A DNA stretch of 64,000 nt, from contig NC_134541.1 of NCBI RefSeq assembly GCF_050624435.1, positions 5,033,983 to 5,097,982 on the forward strand, read 5' to 3'. Numbering within the stretch: the first letter of the stretch is position 1; each line of letters opens with the position of its first letter. The notes beneath the pieces were generated by a model. It saw nothing but the letters and a program-made list of their open reading frames with translations. It was not told the DNA's origin and ran no database searches. Shown one piece after another: positions 24,738-34,587 of this stretch. A program made the position numbers and the translations under genes. Source of the stretch: Tenrec ecaudatus. Lineage: Eukaryota > Chordata > Mammalia > Afrosoricida > Tenrecidae.

Positions 24738-26064
24738 CGAAGTCTTGGGGGTCCCAGGAACATGGTGGCCAATGGCCTGGGCCCAGCATGCCTGCTCCTC
24801 TGCACATTCAGCTTGGATGGCAGAGCACACGCCACAGCCCGCTGGCCGCTAGCGGCAGCAGCAGGGTGCCATGACGGATGACTGCAGGGAAGGCTGATAC
24901 CATGTGAGGGCTTTGGGATGTTGTTCTGTGCAGTGGAGCCGGATACTACTCCCAGAGACCCCGAGCAGCAGAGCAGAACCAGGCTGGTTTGAAACTCCAG
25001 CCCCAAGACCCAACCCTCCCTGGCACCCTGGGACCCCTATGATAACAAGTCTGCAGAATTGGGCTCTGTAAGAACGCCCCACGGTGTTTCCCAGTCCCAG
25101 TGGCACTCCTGGTCTCTGTTTTACCACCTGTCAAATGGGGATGGTCTCATCTTACATGCCCTTGGGGAGCCTGGTCAGGGGTACCTGGCTGTGACCTGCA
25201 AGGGCGGGGGATCTGCGGTAACCTTGGGTGTGGTGAAGGTTAAAGGTCAGAGCACCGCCTGGGCCCACAAAGGAGGGGCTGGCTGGAGGGCCGGGCATTT
25301 ATCTAGGGAAGAATGTGCAATACAGAGCCCTGGGCTTATCTGGATGGTTCTGCCCTGGAAACACAGGGAGCAGAGGAGACCCGGGACCCCGCTGGGGCAC
25401 AGAGCAGGTGGGTGCAGTGGTCCCGATCTCTGCTCCCACCTTCTGAAACACACTTGGCCCTGCCCCCAGTGGCTGACACGTTGCTCAAAAGCACCCATCA
25501 TTGGCTGGGCCTGTGAGACTCCCCCTCCAAGTACATCCTGTGGAGGCAGTGCCCCCAGACCCAGACTGTGCCCAGGACGGTCACCCTGCGCTAGGCACTG
25601 GAGCCCCCCTGGCCCTGCATGTGCCGACCTTCTTTCTGCCCAGCAAGCACGTGGCTCAGGGGCGCACAGCCGCTGGCTGGGTTCCCTGACTCGGAAGACA
25701 GGTCTGGCCGTTTACTTCTGAAAATCAGTGCGTAAAAATCCCATGGTCACACGGTCCGATAGGAAACGGATGTTGGCGTGGGGTAGGGGTTGGCGTGGTG
25801 GGGGAGGGGGATTGAGTAGGTTTTTTTCTCCCTTCTGTTGCACGACCTAGAACAACCACACAATTGTGAGAGAGCTTTGATGGATTCAGAAAAGCCAGGT
25901 GGTCCCAGGTGACCTCCGTTCATTCCCACAACTCCTGCCTTTCAACTGCCTCCCGCCTGCCCCTGCCCACTGCCCAACATTGGGATCCTCGACATCCCCT
26001 CGGATGGTTTGTTGTTGGTTTGTTGAGAAGGGGGTGGGAGATGAAAAACAAGAACAAGCTAAGT
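24738..26064. other. PCK1 3' flank
   Basis: No gene. A MIR-like fragment lies at 25105-25175 (CTGTCAAATGGGGATGG). A DR1 nuclear-receptor motif at 25237-25249 is listed separately. Confidence 0.5.
25237..25249 (+). promoter_or_regulatory. DR1 nuclear-receptor motif (HNF4/PPAR-RXR type)
   Basis: AGGTTA-A-AGGTCA is a direct repeat with one-base spacing, the form bound by HNF4A, PPAR-RXR and COUP-TF. It lies about 0.85 kb beyond the PCK1 poly(A) signal in non-repetitive DNA, with TTATCTAGG and TTATCTGG GATA-type motifs 50-90 bases on. Motif match only. Confidence 0.35.
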
Positions 26065-26086
26065 GCATCCATCTTTTCTATAAAAG

Positions 26087-26092
26087 TTTATT
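26087..26092 (-). promoter_or_regulatory. PCK1: PCK1 polyadenylation signal AATAAA
   Basis: The plus-strand TTTATT reads AATAAA on the gene strand, in the context GACAAAATAAACTTTTATAG. It is the only canonical hexamer at a sensible distance downstream of the stop codon. Confidence 0.85.
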
Positions 26093-26271
26093 TTGTCATT
26101 TTTTTAATAAGAAGTGGCCGAGTGGGGAGAGGGGGGCTTGCAATTATGCAGAGGTAAAGCAGAGTATGTACATAAATAATTTAAACACATGCACTTCATT
26201 TCTGACCATGACGAGTGGGTCATCTCTCCCAAGATTTTTCCAAAGGAACTAAGTAGGTTCCAGGTAACAGG

Positions 26272-26344
26272 ACACACACACGCACACACACACACAATAT
26301 ATATATATATACATATATACCACACACGTGCACGCACACACATA
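26272..26344 (+). repeat. (CA)n(TA)n compound microsatellite in the PCK1 3' UTR
   Basis: Interrupted CA dinucleotides flank a pure TA run (26296-26312). In the transcript it reads (UG)n(UA)n, so it is length-variable and inside mRNA. Confidence 0.9.
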
Positions 26345-26675
26345 TGTACAGCTCAAGTTTTGTGTTTGTGCATTCCAGCTGGTGGAGATTGATACAGTGA
26401 AGGATCACGCCCCTCTAAGGTGGCCCAGCACCCTCAGGGTGAAGCAGAACGTGGATGGGTAACTACAGGGAGTGGACACACACCCAGATTCCCCCACCCC
26501 TGTCTCATTGGCTCCTAGCCTTGACTCTGTGGTTCTCATCTCAAAAATTAAAGTGTGTCTTTGGGGGTCTGCAGCCGTAATCGCCTGGCGGACAAGCCCA
26601 CTGTCTCTGGCTCCCAGGTGGAGCTCCGGGGTCAGAAAGGGCATGGTTTGGGAGGCTTGAGCTCCCCGCTCCCGG

Positions 26676-27130
26676 TTACATCTGGCTGACTCTCTCCTTC
26701 AGGGCCAGGACCTCTCTCTCGATCTCCTGGGGCAGGTCAGCATTGACCTGCTCCTCCAGGTACTTCTGGATCTCCTCCACCTCCTTCTCCCAGAATGCCT
26801 TGGGGATGCCGAAGAGCTCCTTCAGGTTGACGTTGTCCAGGCCTTCCAGGTTCAAGGCGCCCTCTGCGGGGATGTAGCCAATGGCGGTGGCCTGGGCAAC
26901 ATCCTCCCCTTTGATGCGGTTGAACATCCATTCCAGGACCCTGGAGTTCTCCCCAAAGCCCGGCCAGAGGAACCGGCCCTTCTGGTCTTTGCGGAACCAG
27001 TTGACGTGGAAGATCTTGGGCAGCCTGGCAGCCGGACGCTCCGCCATGCTGAGCCAGTGTGCCAGGTATTTGCCAAAGTTGTAGCCAAAGAAGGGTCTCA
27101 TGGCAAAGGGGTCGTGCATGATGACCTTGC
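26676..27130 (-). other. PCK1: PCK1 coding exon 10 (last)
   Basis: Residues 472-622. It begins in the lid loop (GK at 472-473) and carries the nucleotide-binding aromatic residues W516, F517 and F530 plus N533. It ends SQM and a TAA stop. Confidence 0.97.
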
Positions 27131-30100
27131 CTGTGAGAGAGGGGTGCCACAAGTGGTCAGGGGTGCCCTCCATGGACAAGACTGGCCCCATGATCACGGA
27201 GATAGATCAGCATCCACCAGCGGGGGTGCACTCACACACACATGCGCACACAACCCCCTTCTTTGCCGTCTTGACCTTGACCTACCTTTGTGTTCGGCAG
27301 CGGCAGTGGCCTCTGACCTCATGGCTGCCCCCACAAACACCCCGTGGCGCCAGTTGAATGCTTCGTAGACCAGAGGGACACCTAGAGCAAGGAGAGACAG
27401 GGGCGTTTCTCAAAGGCTTTTGTTCACAGGAACCAGTGGGCTGGCAGTGTCCCCTCAGGAAGGGCTAGGGCCCCACCCACCAGCACCTTTCCCATTCAGC
27501 TAAGGGCGCAGTGCAGAGCTGAATGGCAGGCCATCACTAAGTACCGATCACGTCCCCAAGGCCGCATGGAGGTCATAAAGTCAGATGGGGCTACCAGAAC
27601 GCAAGGGCTCAGGAAGGTTTGTGGGGGCCAGGAGGGTTGGCCCAATGTTTGGGCTGGCCCACGGCCCTGGGTGTTCAGAAAGAACATGCTGTGGGGGATC
27701 TGACAAGGTCGCAGAGGCCCTGGAGCACCCCAAGTGCCCAGGAAGAAAGGCCTGGCCATGGGTCGCTGGGCAAAGACTAGCCGTTGCCAGCCCCGAGGCA
27801 CACACAAGGTCATGGGGAGTAGCAAAGAGACTGGCAGCGAGTGGTTTCAATTCATTTGTGGGGAAGGAAGAGGGGTCGGGGGGCCTCCTGCAGCCACCAG
27901 GCCCAAGAGAAGGGGAGCCTCACCAGAAGGTCTTCGGCCCCCAAAGATGATGCCGGAGATGGGGACGCCTTCTGGGGCCTCCCAGGCAGGGTCAATGATA
28001 GGACACTGGCCAGCAGGGGTGCAGAATCGCGAGTTGGGGTGCGCACAGGGTTCCCCTACAGTACAAGAGAGTGAGAGGCTGTTGAGCACTGGGCTCTGGA
28101 GCTGGCCAGGGGCGCCAAGTCCTCTTTGGTGGGGGGGGGGGGGGCTCACCGTTCTCCGGACTCCACTTTTTGTTCTTCCAGGAGGTGAGGGTGATGCCAG
28201 GGGCCAGGGGCTCATCCAGGCCTTCCCAGTAGACACCCCCGTCGCTAGTCTCGGCCACGTTGGTGAAGATGGTGTTCTGCTGGATGGTCCGGATGGCATT
28301 GGGGTTCGTCTTCACAGACGTTCCCGGAGCGACGCCGAAAAAGCCATTTTCTGGGTTGATGGCCCTTAGGTTACCTGGAGACGGTTAGACCCAGGGGGCC
28401 ACGTGAGGCGCAAGGAGAGTCGAGGCTTGCTCTCTGCCATGTGTGGGTGCCCGCCGCACTCTCAGCTCTGACTCTCCTCCGCCCTAGAATGTTCTCCAGT
28501 CTGTTTCCACCTACGCGTTTTGTTAAACTGTGAGGCATTTACTACTCTCTCATCTCATCGGGTTCCCGCCAGTCCTACTGTAACAAATTTATGTACGTAA
28601 GCGAACGGCGGCATATGGCCCCGCTTCCATCCAGATGCTGCGCTGACTCTGAGACTGTTGACAGACTATATATTTCCAAGGTGATGCACAGTCTGACATA
28701 ACTCAATTGGAAAACGCAAATACTTTGGGTGTAGGAGACTGGGGCATGTTCTGAAGGTCAAAGTTCACCCCAGGTCCAATTTTTGCCCACTGGTAAGAAA
28801 CCCAGTACTGGTTCATCGTGACCCCACAAGACAGAGGAGAGCTGTCTTCTAGGGCTTCCAAGACTCAACTTTTCATGGGAGCAGTCTGGCTTGTCTTTGA
28901 GGAGCAGCTGGTGGGCTTAACAGGGCGGCCTTTCAGATGGAAGCTGAGCTCTTCACCAAGGGGCCTCTGGGGCTCTTTTTGCCCATGGGCACTCACTCAC
29001 CCACTTACACTCACACTCACTTGCTCACTCATCCGCTCACTCACGACCACTGAGTGGAGTCCAGCTCATGGCGATCCTGTCGGACAGGCTGGAATGGCCC
29101 CTGTGGGTTTCTACGATTGTTAACTCCTTTCAGGACTCGAACGCCTCACCTTTCTCTCTGGGAGCAGCTCGTTTTGGGGAATTTCCAACTCTATAGTTAA
29201 TCGAGTCCTTTTGCATAATAAAAATAATAATAATTACCTTGCTCGTCAAATTTCATCCAGGCAATGTCGTCCCCAACACACTCCACCTTCCACCCGGGGA
29301 GCGTGGGGTTCATCATGGCCAGGTTGGTCTTCCCACAGGCGCTGGGAAAGGCTGCTGCCAGGTACTTTTTCTCGCCCTCGGGGTTGGTGATGCCCAGGAT
29401 CTGTGGAAGGTGCACTCTTTCTCAGCAAGAGCTTGGCTCGCTCTTCCCTGCATGGCTGGGACTTCTGTCTCGGAATGCAACTAGCCCAAATCCAAACCAT
29501 CAAGTTCATTTCCACTTCGCTCGGAAGCCCTCTAAAGGTAACTTCTCCAGGCTACCTTTTTGAAAATTATTTAATGTTTTAAACTGTAAGGCATATTGTG
29601 GATCTTTCCCCGTATCTATAGCTATGGGTCTCCTTCTTTCTCATGTGGACTGTGTAGGAGTCCATGCATGAATGGAGTTTTCATCGTGTCGCTAATGAAA
29701 GTCTCCCACTGGTGAACAAAGAAAGAAGGACAGAAAGGGTGTCCTTCTCCGGGTGTCAGTACCCCATCATATTGACTAGGGTGCGCCTTCCAAAGGGGCT
29801 CTATTAGTCCCATTGTTTGGGGGGCTCCCCAAGAGTGGAGTGTACAAGTAGATTGCCATAGACGAATTTTCCAATCTTTCCTTGAACCTGCACTCGGGCG
29901 GTGGAGGGGGCACGGTGGGAGCTGCGTGGGCATGGCTCAGGTTCCCTGCGCCCTTACCAGCATGTGCTCTGCCAGCCAGCCTTCCTCCTTGGCCAGGCGG
30001 CTGGCCATCCTCAGAGCAAAGCATTTCTTCCCTAGGAGCGAGTTCCCGCCATAGCCACTGCCGAAGGAGATGATCTCTCTACGGTCAGGCAGGTGGGCGA

Positions 30101-32008
30101 TGAGTGTCAGCTCGGGGTTGCAGGCCCAGTTGTTGACTAAAGGCCCTGGAAGGAGGACATATCCCCCATCAGCGTGACACGTCCCCGCTCCGGTCTCCCG
30201 GAGGGACCCCCTGCGGGATCCCTTTAACTTTGGGTTTCTGACACCGCTTGCTTACTTTTCAGTGGCAGGGGACAGCCGACAGAGTGAAGGCACTTCACGA
30301 ACTCCCCACTGCCCAGCGCCTCCAGGACCGGGGTGCCCATGCGGGTCATGATCCGCATGCTGGCCACCACGTAGGGCGAGTCTGACAGCTCGATGCCGAT
30401 CTTGGACAGAGGTGAGCCCAGCGGCCCCATGCTGAAGGGGATGACGTACATGGTGCGACCTGGGGGCCAGGACAGTGGGGACTGGTAAGATGGGGTGGGG
30501 GGGTTCTGCTTACAACATCCCGCCCTGTCTACTGCCATCCCCTGAATACCAACAAGTCCACTGGAAAGTGGTAGCATCCAGGAGACAGGTACAACGGGCC
30601 CCACCAAGCAAGCACCTCTTTTTTTTTTTTTCACCAAGCACTTACGAGGCCATGCTTTCCACGTTCATAGAAGACCCCGGGCAGAGCCAGAGCAGAGGCT
30701 GCCTTTGAACACAATGCCGATTTCTCACATGGAACGTAAAGAGACCGGTGTCCCCACCACTGTTTCGAGTGACCAGAAACCAGTGGTCCTTGATTAACCC
30801 TGACTCACGGCAAGCCCCTGGAAGTCAGAGCAGAACTGTGCTCCCTGGCATGGCTGGTAGCTGGCGTCTTGGAAGGAGGTGACCAGAGGACCGTTGAGGA
30901 TAGCAAAGGTGAGCTGAGACACGGACCACTCACCTTTCATGCACCCTGGGAACCTGGAGTTGAAGGCTTTCTCAAAGTCCTCCTCGGACATCCAGCGGCC
31001 TAGTTGGCTCAGGCCAGTGGTGGGGATGGGCACCGCGTCCCTTTGCTCTTGGGTGATGATGACCGTCTTGCTTTCTATCCGGGCCACGTCCCTGGGGTCA
31101 GTGAGAGCCAGCCAGCTGCAAACACCAAAAAAAAAAAAACAAAAACAAACCCCACACACCTGAGTTAGGAACAGAGGGGAAAGGGCCGCCCATCCAGATT
31201 GTACCTGGACCCAGGACTCCATCCACTGAGCATCCGTTAGGAAAGGATCAGCCCTAGGCCTGCTTTTCTTCGTAGCACTGAAGATGCCCAGTAGACCAGT
31301 CAGGACACAGGCCAGGAGAGCCATTGACTAGGCCAGGAGCTAGACTCAGAGGACAAAGACTGCCTTCCTTTCAATGCGATCGGCCATCCACCCAGCTGTC
31401 AAAGAGCTTCTGTTTCACTTCATCTTGACTTTTTTCCCGTGCCTGCTTGGGATCCCCACACCCCAGACCAGACCAGCTTCACTCAATAATCAGGGCTCTG
31501 TCTTCTGGAGAGAAGACACATCGGGAAGTCTGGGTGGAGGTTCTTTTATTTTGTTGCTAACAGTTTTCCTGCACCTGCCATCTCATGCCTGGCTGGGGCT
31601 GCTCTGCAGAGGCCCGGAAAAGTCAAGTTCACACGAGGCTGCCCGTTGCAGGAAGTCCCCCCAAGAATCTACCGCCCCCTACATCCCGGGTCTTCAGTCA
31701 ACTCTCACCCAGCCCCGAGGGGATGGCTGGAGGGGATGGCAGGAGCCCATGGGCAGGCCCTGAGGGCAGCGGAGGTCCACTCACCAGTTGTCATACTTCT
31801 TGAGCCTCTTGATGATGCCCTGCTCCTCCATGCTGTCCAGAAGCTGCCGGTTCTCCTGTTCAGACCCATCACAGATGTGGATGTGCTCCGGCTGACACAG
31901 CGTGACACTGTCCTCCACAAACGCCCTCACCGCCGGGGGCAGGCTGTCCAGGGTGCCGTGGATGACTCTGGCCGAGACGTCGAGGCCGTTTAGAAGCTGA
32001 GGAGGCAT
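26676..32008 (-). CDS. PCK1: Phosphoenolpyruvate carboxykinase, cytosolic (GTP)
   Basis: Converts oxaloacetate and GTP to phosphoenolpyruvate, GDP and CO2; the committed cytosolic step of gluconeogenesis and glyceroneogenesis in liver, kidney and fat. Join of nine coding exons (high to low): 31785-32008, 30934-31115, 30256-30459, 29958-30145, 29238-29400, 28150-28374, 27924-28055, 27286-27381, 26676-27130. They total 1869 nt, giving 622 residues plus stop, the usual length. All junctions are GT-AG and in frame. Visible landmarks are R87, phospho-acceptor S90, Y235, K244 and H264 (metal), the P-loop FPSACGKTN with C288/K290/T291, D310/D311, R405 in HPNSRF, R436, the lid loop around AAAEHKGK (464-474), and the nucleotide pocket W516, F517, F530, N533. 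The start is the conserved MPPQL. No mitochondrial transit peptide is present, which excludes PCK2. No frameshift or missing residue was found. A K204R change occurs at the exon 4/5 junction relative to the rodent/human lysine as I recall it. Confidence 0.98.
27286..27381 (-). other. PCK1: PCK1 coding exon 9
   Basis: 96 nt, residues 440-471. Encodes [17 protein letters not shown] and most of the mobile lid loop ([11 protein letters not shown]). EAFNWRH differs at three positions from human EALSWQH. Confidence 0.97.
27924..28055 (-). other. PCK1: PCK1 coding exon 8
   Basis: 132 nt, residues 396-439. Carries the substrate-binding N403/R405 (HPNSRF) and the GGRRP motif with R436. Confidence 0.97.
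28131..28144 (+). repeat. Homopolymer G14 in PCK1 intron 7
   Basis: Fourteen consecutive G on plus (C on the gene strand), starting six bases inside the 5' splice site of the short intron. Length is prone to slippage and sequencing error. Confidence 0.9.
28150..28374 (-). other. PCK1: PCK1 coding exon 7
   Basis: 225 nt, residues 321-395, from [13 protein letters not shown] to the [10 protein letters not shown] region. The donor is followed by a pure C14 run in the 94-nt intron 7. Confidence 0.97.
28755..28767 (+). promoter_or_regulatory. Intronic DR1 nuclear-receptor motif
   Basis: AGGTCA-A-AGTTCA is close to the optimal HNF4A/PPAR-RXR direct repeat with one-base spacing. It lies in the non-repetitive part of PCK1 intron 6. 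Binding is inferred from motif only. Confidence 0.4.
29048..29170 (-). mobile_element. AfroSINE fragment, antisense, in PCK1 intron 6
   Basis: Reversed 3' body: CACTGAGTGGAGTCCAGCTC, GCGATCCTGTCGGACAGG, TGGCCCCTGTGGGTTTC, ending in CTCTGGGAGCAGCT. It is truncated of most of the tRNA head and inserted opposite to its own family sense, so its sense strand matches the PCK1 sense strand. Confidence 0.75.
29238..29400 (-). other. PCK1: PCK1 coding exon 6 (P-loop and metal site)
   Basis: 163 nt, residues 267-320. Contains the P-loop-like kinase-1a motif with S286, C288, K290 and T291, and the kinase-2 motif VGDD with the Mn ligand D311. Confidence 0.97.
29958..30145 (-). other. PCK1: PCK1 coding exon 5
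   Basis: 188 nt, residues 204-266. Carries the SGYGGNS loop (Y235, G236, G237), K244 and H264. Confidence 0.97.
30256..30459 (-). other. PCK1: PCK1 coding exon 4
   Basis: 204 nt, residues 136-203, from [15 protein letters not shown] to CPLPLK. The donor is AAAA|GTAAGC. Confidence 0.97.
30934..31115 (-). other. PCK1: PCK1 coding exon 3
   Basis: 182 nt, residues 75-135. Carries R87 (substrate binding) and S90. The acceptor is preceded by a long T-rich tract. Confidence 0.97.
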
Positions 32009-32049
32009 TTCTGCAGAGGGGTGCTGGCGGGGTGGGTGGTCCAGGTCTC
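31785..32049 (-). other. PCK1: PCK1 exon 2 with the start codon
   Basis: Coding part 31785-32008, residues 1-74 plus two bases; 41 nt of 5' UTR up to the acceptor TTCTGTTCCAG at 32050. The ATG (32008-32006) is chosen because it gives the conserved MPPQLLNGL start with no upstream in-frame alternative. Confidence 0.93.
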
Positions 32050-32175
32050 CTGGAACAGAAAACACTGGCTCAACAGGACAGCGGTGGGCCTGCCCGCTGC
32101 TCTCACCTGACAGGCCTCCATCAGGCCCCCAGAGGAGGAAGAGGGGAAACACGAAAATGAAAAGGTTCAACTTAC

Positions 32176-32252
32176 TTTTCTTCCCTTGGGGCGATCCCAA
32201 GTCCCTTCCAGGCTCTTCCCGTGGTCAGTGTATGTTCCCACGGGGAGGTGTG
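32176..32252 (-). other. PCK1: PCK1 noncoding exon 1
   Basis: Start inferred about 30 bases past the TATA box. The donor GAAAA|GTAAGT is at 32175. Followed by a 126-nt intron. This layout matches the short untranslated first exon known for this gene. Confidence 0.75.
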
Positions 32253-32273
32253 TCTGGGAGCAGATTCTCTGGG

Positions 32274-32375
32274 CCTTAAATACCGTCAGAGCGGGCAGGC
32301 CCTGGCCCTAGGCTGTGGCCAGGGAGGCTCGCCTCTGACGTCAGGGGGCCGATCTTTGGAGCCCAGCCATGGTGA
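32274..32375 (-). promoter_or_regulatory. PCK1: PCK1 core promoter: TATA, CRE and NF1 sites
   Basis: On the gene strand, the TATTTAA box is at 32282-32276. A perfect palindromic CRE, TGACGTCA, is at 32336-32343, about -91 to -84 from the inferred start and matching the rat CRE-1 position; rat and human have TTACGTCA as I recall. The GAGGCGAGCC that follows the CRE is identical to rat. An NF1/P1-like region (CACCATGG..., CTCCAAA) is at 32355-32375. CREB and C/EBP at this CRE mediate the glucagon-cAMP response in known species. Confidence 0.85.
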
Positions 32376-32410
32376 ATTATGTTTCGATCCGCTGATCGTA
32401 ACAAACCCCG

Positions 32411-32700
32411 GGAGATAATCACTGGACAGGTCAAAAATGCTGGTGACCTCTGGACCCTGGACCGGCCTACGTAGGAAGTCCTTACACAACTTCAGATTGA
32501 CTAAACTTTGACCTAGTGCGTTGCTGATGCAAAACACTGCGCCCTTTCCCCCTGGGAGGCAGGTGGGGTCCAGGGCGCGGGCCGGCGCTGCCCCTCCCAG
32601 GCTCCCTGGGCCACTGGTCATACACTGTGTGCTGACGACGGCTACTGGTTGGCAAAACACCTCCAGGGCGGGCAAGGTGTCACCCACAGCCAGAGGCTCA
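32411..32700 (-). promoter_or_regulatory. PCK1: PCK1 hormone-response region (P2, P3, P4, GR1, gAF2, gAF1 positions)
   Basis: Elements are assigned by order and spacing against the rat promoter from memory. HNF1/P2-like GTGATTATCTCC is at 32411-32422. C/EBP P3(I)-like TTGTGTAAGG is at 32480-32489. P4-like TTAGTCAATC is at 32495-32504, joined to GGTCAAAGTTTAG at 32501-32513. A gAF3-like GGACCCCACC is near 32560-32570. GR1-like GCACACAGTGTA is at 32623-32634. gAF2/insulin-response GGTGTTTTGCCAACC is at 32647-32661. The gAF1 position, now TGAGCCTCTGGCTGTG, is at 32685-32700. Rat has TGTTTTGAC in gAF2 and TGACCTTTGGCC in gAF1, so both cores are altered here. Functional effect not shown. Confidence 0.7.
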
Positions 32701-33534
32701 CACAGAGGCAGCTCCCTTCCTGAGACAGGGCAGCACAGGGTGCTGGGCAAAGGCTGCAGCCCTGGGCCCCACGGGCGACTACTCATTCCACAGAGGGTGC
32801 CCCCCAGCCCCCAAACACAAGCCCCGTGAGCCCAGGGCACGTGCCTCGTCGCCTGTCACTGGACCCACACAGCTCTAGGCACAGAACAGCCCAGCCAGCA
32901 GGTGCCGGACGCAAGCTGTATTTAAGTTGACTCATGAAACCCTTCCTGTTGCCTGAGGTGGAGGCTACAGACGGGCCCACGGACAGTTAAGGAAATGGAG
33001 GCAGGAGGAAATGGGACCACTCCCTGGCTGGTAGACGGCACCCAGGGGATTTGAACTCAGGCCAGCTGGGCTCTGAGCTCCCCCACCAGACTGGCCCTCA
33101 TGAGCTGCCACTGGCACCTACCCAGTCCTGGAACCAAGTGTTCTCTGGCGGTGCTCCTGAGGTGAACTAGAAGTTCCACGCCTCCCTGGTCAGTCAGAGG
33201 CTCTGGGGAGGGGCACGGGGGGTGGGTGTGCTAGGTTACATGTGGGTAGTGGGGCCTTTGGCACAGTTGGGGGAGAATCTGCTTTGTAAGCCACCAGACC
33301 TTGGTCCGATTTAATGAGCTATGGCATCCGCTGCTCGCTGGAGTTGAGGGAGCACTGGGTGAGAAGTCAGGGGCGGATCTGGCCCAGGAACCCATGGCCA
33401 GTTGGCTGTCTGGGTGCGGGGGTCTGCTGTGAGGTCAGGTGGGGACCTGCCCTCCTTCCCCCGGGGGGTTGGGCCAGCTGAGAGCCCCCATGGCGCGGTG
33501 CTGGTGCAAGGTGCTGTGGATGTCAGAAAGGGGG
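32701..33534. other. Distal PCK1 5' flank
   Basis: No gene. A MIR-like fragment lies at 32985-33105 (GGGATTTGAACTCAGGCCAG followed by CTGGGCTCTGAGCTC). A TGACTCATG AP-1-type motif is at 32929-32937. Nothing else supported. Confidence 0.45.
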
Positions 33535-33700
33535 CCTGGTGGTGCTCCGGGCTAAGCACAAGGACTCTAACCAGAAGGTGGGAGGTTCAAACCCAGCAGC
33601 TGCTACTCAGGAGAAAGGGGCTGTCTGCACCCTCCTGTAGAGGGGTTCTGCCCTAACCCAGGGGCTCTCCGGGCGTCAGGGTCGACTCCACAGCCCTGGG
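33535..33700 (+). mobile_element. AfroSINE, sense
   Basis: Head TGGTGGTGCTCCGGGCTAAG, B-box-like GGTTCAAACCCAGCAGCTGC, GGAGAAAGGGGCTGTCTGC, then GGGGTTCTGCCC and GGGTCGACTCCACAG. Confidence 0.8.
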
Positions 33701-33885
33701 CTTGGGAATGGCCGGTAGCACCTCCGACCAGGAGTGGGGAGGGCTTTGCCGGGCTCGCAGCATCTCCCACTCTATGCCACTTCCTCAGACTGCTCCGACC
33801 ACCTGCGCTCCTTGGGAATACAATACAGGAAGTGGCGCTTGGAATGGAATTCCTTCCCATGGGAGAAGCAAAGCAGCACGATCTA

Positions 33886-33955
33886 GTTGCTGTGAAGTGG
33901 ACTCTGGCCCTGAGGGCTAGTGTGTCAGAGGACGGCGCTCCAGAGGGTTTTCTTT
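33886..33955 (-). mobile_element. AfroSINE fragment, antisense
   Basis: TAGTTGCTGTGAAGTGGACT, then GTGTGTCAGAGGACGGCGCT and CCAGAGGGTTTTC, matching the family's reversed end. Low length. Confidence 0.5.
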
Positions 33956-34405
33956 CCTTCCCAATCCCAATCCTAATCTTATCGTTTCCTTTCCCCTTCC
34001 TGCCTATATCCTATCTTAGCCTCGTTTATCCTACCCTAAATTTAATCCTAATCCTACCCTTCCTTTCCTACCCTACCTAACCTATCTTACCTAACCTATC
34101 TTACCTATCCTGTCTTACCTAGCCTATCCTATCTTACATAGCCTATCCTATCTTACCTAGCCTATCCTGTCTTACCTAGCCTATCCTACTTACCTAGCCT
34201 ATCCTATTTTACCTATCCTATCTTACCTAGCCTATCCTGTCTTACCTAGCCTAGCCTATCTTACCTAGCCTAGCCTATCTTATCTAGCCTAGCCTATCTT
34301 ACCTAGCCTATCCTATCTTACCTATCCTATCTTACCTATCCTGTCTTACCTAGCCTATCCTGTCTTACCTATTCTATCCTATCCTACCTATCACATCCAA
34401 CCCTT
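33945..34405 (+). repeat. Pentamer-based minisatellite (CCTATCTTACCTAGC-like)
   Basis: Degenerate array of CCTATCCTAT/CCTATCTTAC/CTAGC units. All bases derive from five-base steps related to CCTAT, CTTAC and CTAGC. Purest at 34080-34360. Confidence 0.95.
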
Positions 34406-34587
34406 TCTGTTCCTTTACTTTGTTTTGTGGGTGTGGCGGAGAATAGACTTCGCAGTAAATGCATCAACTTCACACTTCCTGCCTGATCCAGACACCTAGA
34501 CTGCATGGAGTCAGGCAGTCTTCCCACCCTCCTTTCCTGAGGTGCTCCACCCCCACATAAACTCACTGCCCTCTAAACCGAACCCCC

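Larger units (their letters stand above)
26065..26675 (-). other. PCK1: PCK1 3' untranslated region
   Basis: Runs from the stop codon at 26676-26678 to about 20 bases past the AATAAA signal, about 610 nt. In the mRNA sense it carries an AU-rich stretch (TTTAAATTATTTATG at about 26171-26185), which resembles the pH- and hormone-responsive instability elements described for the rat transcript, and a (UG)n(UA)n tract. The cleavage position is inferred. Confidence 0.8.
28375..29237 (-). other. PCK1: PCK1 intron 6 with a DR1 motif and an AfroSINE
   Basis: The 863-nt intron holds an unusual AT-rich unique block (28490-28800), a DR1 motif at 28755-28767, an ACTC-rich simple repeat at 28990-29045 and an antisense AfroSINE at 29048-29170. 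Confidence 0.85.

Noticed and set aside
1..26000. ZBP1 exons expected downstream of PCK1
   Set aside because: No Z-alpha-domain-like sequence was found; in human the gene is about 35 kb away, so it is probably beyond the window.
26676..32008. PCK2 (mitochondrial isoform) or a processed pseudogene
   Set aside because: The start is MPPQL without a transit peptide; introns and the classic PCK1 promoter are present, and there are no disabling changes.
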